DNA of 8,798 bases from Treponema sp. (lineage in GTDB: Bacteria > Spirochaetota > Spirochaetia > Treponematales > Breznakiellaceae), in NCBI GenBank assembly GCA_031264395.1, contig JAISEB010000032.1:1-8798 (forward strand). Reading direction: 5' to 3'. The position numbers and the translations under genes are program-made. Position 1 is the first letter of the stretch, and the number at the start of each line of letters is the position of its first letter. Shown piece by piece: positions 7,177 to 8,798 of this stretch. A model generated the notes under the pieces. The model was given only the letters and a program-made list of their open reading frames with translations. It did no database searches and was not told the origin of the DNA.

Positions 7177-7317
7177 GTACATACCGTCAAATTGGCAGAA
7201 TTTTGAAGAAAAAATTTACCGCAAGGTCGAATAAGTCGAAAAAGGAAGAGGAAAGAAAGGACTTGAGAGTAAAACTTATTCGACTTCTTTAACTTGGCGG
7301 TTAAAAATTCTTCCAAA
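7177..7317. repeat. M2 element with terminal inverted repeats, copy A
   Basis: After GTACATACCGTCAAATT the element shows imperfect terminal inverted repeats. TTTTGAAGAA...TTTACCGCAAG (from 7201) is matched by the complement of CTTGGCGG...AATTCTTCCAAAG (to 7317). Inside, GTCGAATAAGT pairs with ACTTATTCGAC. The body is purine-rich (GGAAGAGGAAAGAAAGG). No gene is inside. It resembles a non-coding MITE-like or extragenic palindromic element. The rest of this spacer up to the rubredoxin promoter (7318-7409) is AT-rich and shows nothing else. Confidence 0.7.
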
Positions 7318-7389
7318 GCCTGGTAATTTCCCGGTATATGAAAGTTAGATGATATTGTCCCGCGCGGCCTGTTGTTTTTCATTTTCGTA

Positions 7390-7418
7390 TGGAAAAAAAA
7401 GATTCCCGGTGGTATAGT
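7390..7418 (+). promoter_or_regulatory. Promoter of the rubredoxin operon
   Basis: TATAGT (7413-7418) preceded by TGG gives an extended -10, and TGGAAA (7390-7395) lies 17 bases upstream as a weak -35. Transcription would start near 7425, placing the AAGGAG ribosome binding site at the very 5' end of an 18-base leader. The in-frame ATG at 7389 lies upstream of this promoter, which argues against it as the start. Confidence 0.5.
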
Positions 7419-7424
7419 GGATAC

Positions 7425-7430
7425 AAGGAG
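7425..7430 (+). promoter_or_regulatory. Ribosome binding site of rubredoxin
   Basis: AAGGAG lies 12 bases before the ATG at 7443. The spacing is slightly long, but this is the only Shine-Dalgarno in the region and it fixes the start at the conserved MKKYVC. Confidence 0.65.
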
Positions 7431-7442
7431 CCAAAAATCCGA

Positions 7443-7604
7443 ATGAAGAAATATGTATGTGACGCGTGCGGTTATATCTACGATCCCGAAGCCGGCGATC
7501 CGGGCGGCGGGGTAAAACCCGGAACTTCCTTTGACGATATTCCCGCCGGCTGGATCTGCCCCCTCTGCGGGTTGGGCAAAGACGCCTTTTCCCCTGTTGA
7601 GTAG
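7443..7604 (+). CDS. Rubredoxin
   Basis: A 53-residue protein of standard rubredoxin length: a small cytoplasmic one-electron carrier with a single iron bound by four cysteines. The two metal knuckles are YVCDACGYIYD (Cys6, Cys9) and ICPLCGLGKDAF (Cys39, Cys42). Between them lie the conserved GDPGGGVKPGTSFDDIPAGW with the buried tryptophan. In anaerobes rubredoxin commonly feeds electrons to rubrerythrin, desulfoferrodoxin or flavodiiron proteins for oxygen and peroxide detoxification; no such partner is in this window. The frame extends upstream to 7389, but those residues are not rubredoxin-like and precede the predicted promoter. It is followed after six bases by a small gene, so the two form an operon. 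Identification is certain; the specific partner is not. Confidence 0.97.
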   Translation: MKKYVCDACGYIYDPEAGDPGGGVKPGTSFDDIPAGWICPLCGLGKDAFSPVE

Positions 7605-7610
7605 GCCGGT

Positions 7611-7901
7611 ATGCTGTCGCGGGCGGATTTTATTTTTACCATAGGCTACGACGGCCCCGCCGCGGTGGTGGACAGCCAGGCGAAACGCCGCTACGGTTCC
7701 CTTTCTACCCGGGAATTGGCCGAAAAGGGCCTTTTCCGGGCCGCCTACTGCTCGGCGGTCTGGTCAAAGGACCCCAAGGAAATGGAAACGCTGGTTGAAC
7801 TGTATAACAAGGCCGCCGGAACATCCCTTGGCGCGTCTTCGGCCCTTGACCGCCTTTTCGGCGTTTTCCCCGTCGAGGTTAAAAGGGCGCTTGTCATCTG
7901 A
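7611..7901 (+). CDS. Small protein of unknown function, co-transcribed with rubredoxin
   Basis: A 96-residue soluble protein starting six bases after the rubredoxin stop. It has no signal peptide or membrane helix. It reads MLSRADFIFTIGYDGPAAVV, then VDSQAKRRYGSLSTRELAEK with a basic KRRYG patch, a central helix KEMETLVELYNKAAG, and a C-terminal LDRLFGVFPVEVKRALVI. The two cysteine-containing or redox motifs expected of an electron-transfer partner are absent; the one cysteine is in AAYCSAVW. Codon use matches the neighbours and the frame is unbroken, so the gene is probably real. I do not recognise the family with certainty; it could be a lineage-specific spirochaete protein. The ribosome binding site is weak, suggesting coupling to rubredoxin translation. 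Confidence 0.75.
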   Translation: MLSRADFIFTIGYDGPAAVVDSQAKRRYGSLSTRELAEKGLFRAAYCSAVWSKDPKEMETLVELYNKAAGTSLGASSALDRLFGVFPVEVKRALVI

Positions 7902-7950
7902 GCGCCTCATGCACCGCAGACGGCCCCATGCGCTGTCCGCAGGCCCGGTA

Positions 7951-8063
7951 ATTCTGAATTCAATATAAACCACGGACGGCACGGACCAACACGGACAAAA
8001 GATACATTTGAAGCTAAGAATTTGTGTTTGTTTGTGAGGGCGAACCAGAGGTTCGTTGTGGTT
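7951..8063. repeat. M1 intergenic palindromic repeat, copy B
   Basis: Same order as the copy after the TPR lipoprotein: ATTCTGAATTCAA, AACCAC, three CACGGAC words, the shared core ATACATTTGAA, and CGAACC-AGA-GGTTCG (8041-8055) closing with GTTGTGGTT. The inner hairpin arms are identical to copy A and only the loop changes. It follows the small rubredoxin-linked gene, so both rightward operons end in this element. Confidence 0.8.
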
Positions 8064-8116
8064 GGATTCGGCATTGCCGTCCGCAGCCCAAGGTATAGGT
8101 ATTTACTTTTTTATCT

Positions 8117-8380
8117 GGTACATACCGTCAAATTAGCAGAATTTTGAAGAAATTATAACCGCAGAGGTCACGGAGTTCCACGGAGTTAAGAGAGGATTTA
8201 TTCCGAAAACTCCACAAGCCAATCCCGCCGGAATTGGCTCAAACTCCGTGTTCCTCCGTGCAACTCCGAGGTTTTTCTTTTTCTTCCCTATTTACTTCCC
8301 TTTTTCTTTAACTTTTTCGACTTCTTCTCATTTAATTGACCGCGTAGCGGTCTTCCTTGCGGTAAATTTTTTCTTCAAAA
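8117..8380. repeat. M2-type composite element, copy B
   Basis: It starts with the GTACATACCGTCAAATT-AGCAG sequence also found in copy A, then TTTTGAAGAA. It ends at 8355-8380 with the exact reverse complement of the first 26 bases (7201-7226) of copy A. Between these ends lie a different palindrome (8157-8273), a pyrimidine-rich stretch, and the hairpin GACCGC-GTA-GCGGTC (8338-8352). The shared CGACTTCTT word shows the right part is an inverted M2 body. No credible gene is inside. Confidence 0.7.
8157..8273. repeat. CACGGAG palindrome nested in the M2 element
   Basis: The left arm 8157-8187 (with two CACGGAGTT words) is nearly complementary to the right arm 8242-8273 (CTCCGTGTTCCTCCGTG and CTCCGAGGTT). 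A perfect 7-base inner stem AGCCAAT/ATTGGCT (8217-8223 and 8233-8239) has a 9-base loop. It resembles the widespread class of CACGGAG-type bacterial intergenic repeats. Confidence 0.75.
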
Positions 8381-8517
8381 CAAACTACGGACGGCACAGA
8401 CGGCACGGACAAAATATACATTTGAAGCTAAAAGTCCGGTTTTGTCCGCGAAGTCTGTGGTTAAATTCTTGCATTCCGGTTCTGTCCGCGAGGGCGAGCC
8501 GGAGGTTTGTTGTGGTT
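8375..8517. repeat. M1 intergenic palindromic repeat, copy C, with a doubled right end
   Basis: TTCAAAACAAACTACGGAC followed by two more spaced CAGAC/CGGAC words and the core ATACATTTGAA. Two right halves follow: one ends CTGTGGTT at 8462 and a second ends TTGTGGTT at 8517. The inner hairpin CGAGCC-GGA-GGTTTG (8495-8509) differs from the other copies at two positions that both keep G-T (G-U in RNA) pairs, hinting that the fold matters as RNA. It abuts the M2-type element. Confidence 0.7.
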
Positions 8518-8546
8518 GAATGCGGAATTGCCGCCCGCGGTTTTCT

Positions 8547-8560
8547 TTTTGTACACAAAA
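8547..8560. promoter_or_regulatory. Operator-like palindrome upstream of the CA-repeat gene
   Basis: TTTTGT-AC-ACAAAA is an inverted repeat with perfect 6-base arms, ending 14 bases before the -10 and overlapping the -35 position. Its place is that of a repressor site. The binding protein is unknown. Confidence 0.4.
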
Positions 8561-8580
8561 CCCGTAGTATGTGATATACT
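8552..8580 (+). promoter_or_regulatory. Promoter of the CA-repeat gene and the following gene
   Basis: TATACT (8575-8580) preceded by TGA forms an extended -10, and TACACA (8552-8557) 17 bases upstream is a weak -35. The predicted transcript start (about 8587) coincides with the ATG at 8588, the same geometry as the promoter of the six-helix membrane protein. Confidence 0.5.
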
Positions 8581-8587
8581 GTATGTT

Positions 8588-8781
<194 letters not shown>

Positions 8782-8785
<4 letters not shown>

Positions 8786-8798
8786 AACGTATGCCGGT
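8782..8798 (+). CDS. Start of a gene cut off by the window edge
   Basis: Only MKRMP and part of the next codon are visible. The ATG has a strong AAGGAG site and overlaps the preceding TGA as ATGA. A basic start MKR would fit an exported protein, but nothing more can be said about the product. Its expression should depend on the promoter at 8552-8580 and perhaps on the phase of the CA tract. Confidence 0.65.

Noticed and set aside
7161..7382. Minus-strand frame of 73 codons
   Set aside because: It is made almost entirely of the M2 repeat element and runs across its inverted arms, so a real protein is unlikely.
7408..7430. Sequence resembling a tRNA D-arm (GGTGGTATAGTGGATAC)
   Set aside because: No anticodon arm, T-arm or acceptor stem can be built around it. 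The bases are better explained as the extended -10 of the rubredoxin promoter.
8338..8352. Hairpin GACCGC-GTA-GCGGTC as an intrinsic terminator
   Set aside because: The T-run begins about 15 bases after the stem rather than directly behind it, and no gene ends nearby.
7052..8517. Possible CRISPR array from the recurring CACGGAC sequences
   Set aside because: Repeats are of unequal length and spacing, occur only three times, are separated by genes, and no cas gene is present.
8248..8574. Plus-strand frame of 108 codons
   Set aside because: It spans repeat arms and a pyrimidine-rich stretch, has no ribosome binding site, and stops at the promoter of the CA-repeat ORF.

Overview
The window reads as bacterial chromosome with high-GC coding DNA and lower-GC, repeat-rich spacers. 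Envelope proteins with diderm-style export signals and relaxed lipobox lipoproteins, LysM/SLT wall enzymes, a rubredoxin, and several intergenic palindromic repeats together suggest an anaerobic spirochaete, most likely Treponema-like. That assignment is an inference from overall character; no marker gene is present to settle it.

Positions 1-4687 (minus strand) hold a compact four-gene operon transcribed leftward: a TPR lipoprotein, an MltD-type lytic transglycosylase with two LysM domains, an exported protein whose C-terminal half resembles LPP20/FlgO-like envelope proteins, and a long unidentified gene running off the left edge. Gaps are 18 and 7 bases and then a 4-base GTGA overlap, so the genes are probably co-transcribed and partly translationally coupled. 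The likely common theme is the periplasm, peptidoglycan and outer envelope.

Positions 4688-4757 form a short divergent promoter region. A palindromic TTGCAA can serve as the -35 box on both strands, each side has a TGn-extended -10, and both predicted transcripts begin within a few bases of the start codon. To the right, a six-helix membrane protein made of repeated helical hairpins overlaps (GTGA) a 568-residue TPR lipoprotein.

Positions 7046-7442 and 7902-8587 are non-coding and carry two families of imperfect palindromes, called M1 and M2 here, plus a nested third palindrome. Between them lies a small operon of a 53-residue rubredoxin and a 96-residue unidentified protein, with its own extended -10 promoter.

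The right end is the most unusual part. An extended -10 promoter is followed almost at once by an ATG that opens a 65-codon ORF. This ORF contains a pure (CA)23 tract and ends in an ATGA overlap with the start of a further gene, which has a strong ribosome binding site and is cut off by the window. The three reading phases of the tract give three different outcomes for the junction: coupled, fused, or prematurely stopped. That is the layout expected of a phase-variable switch.
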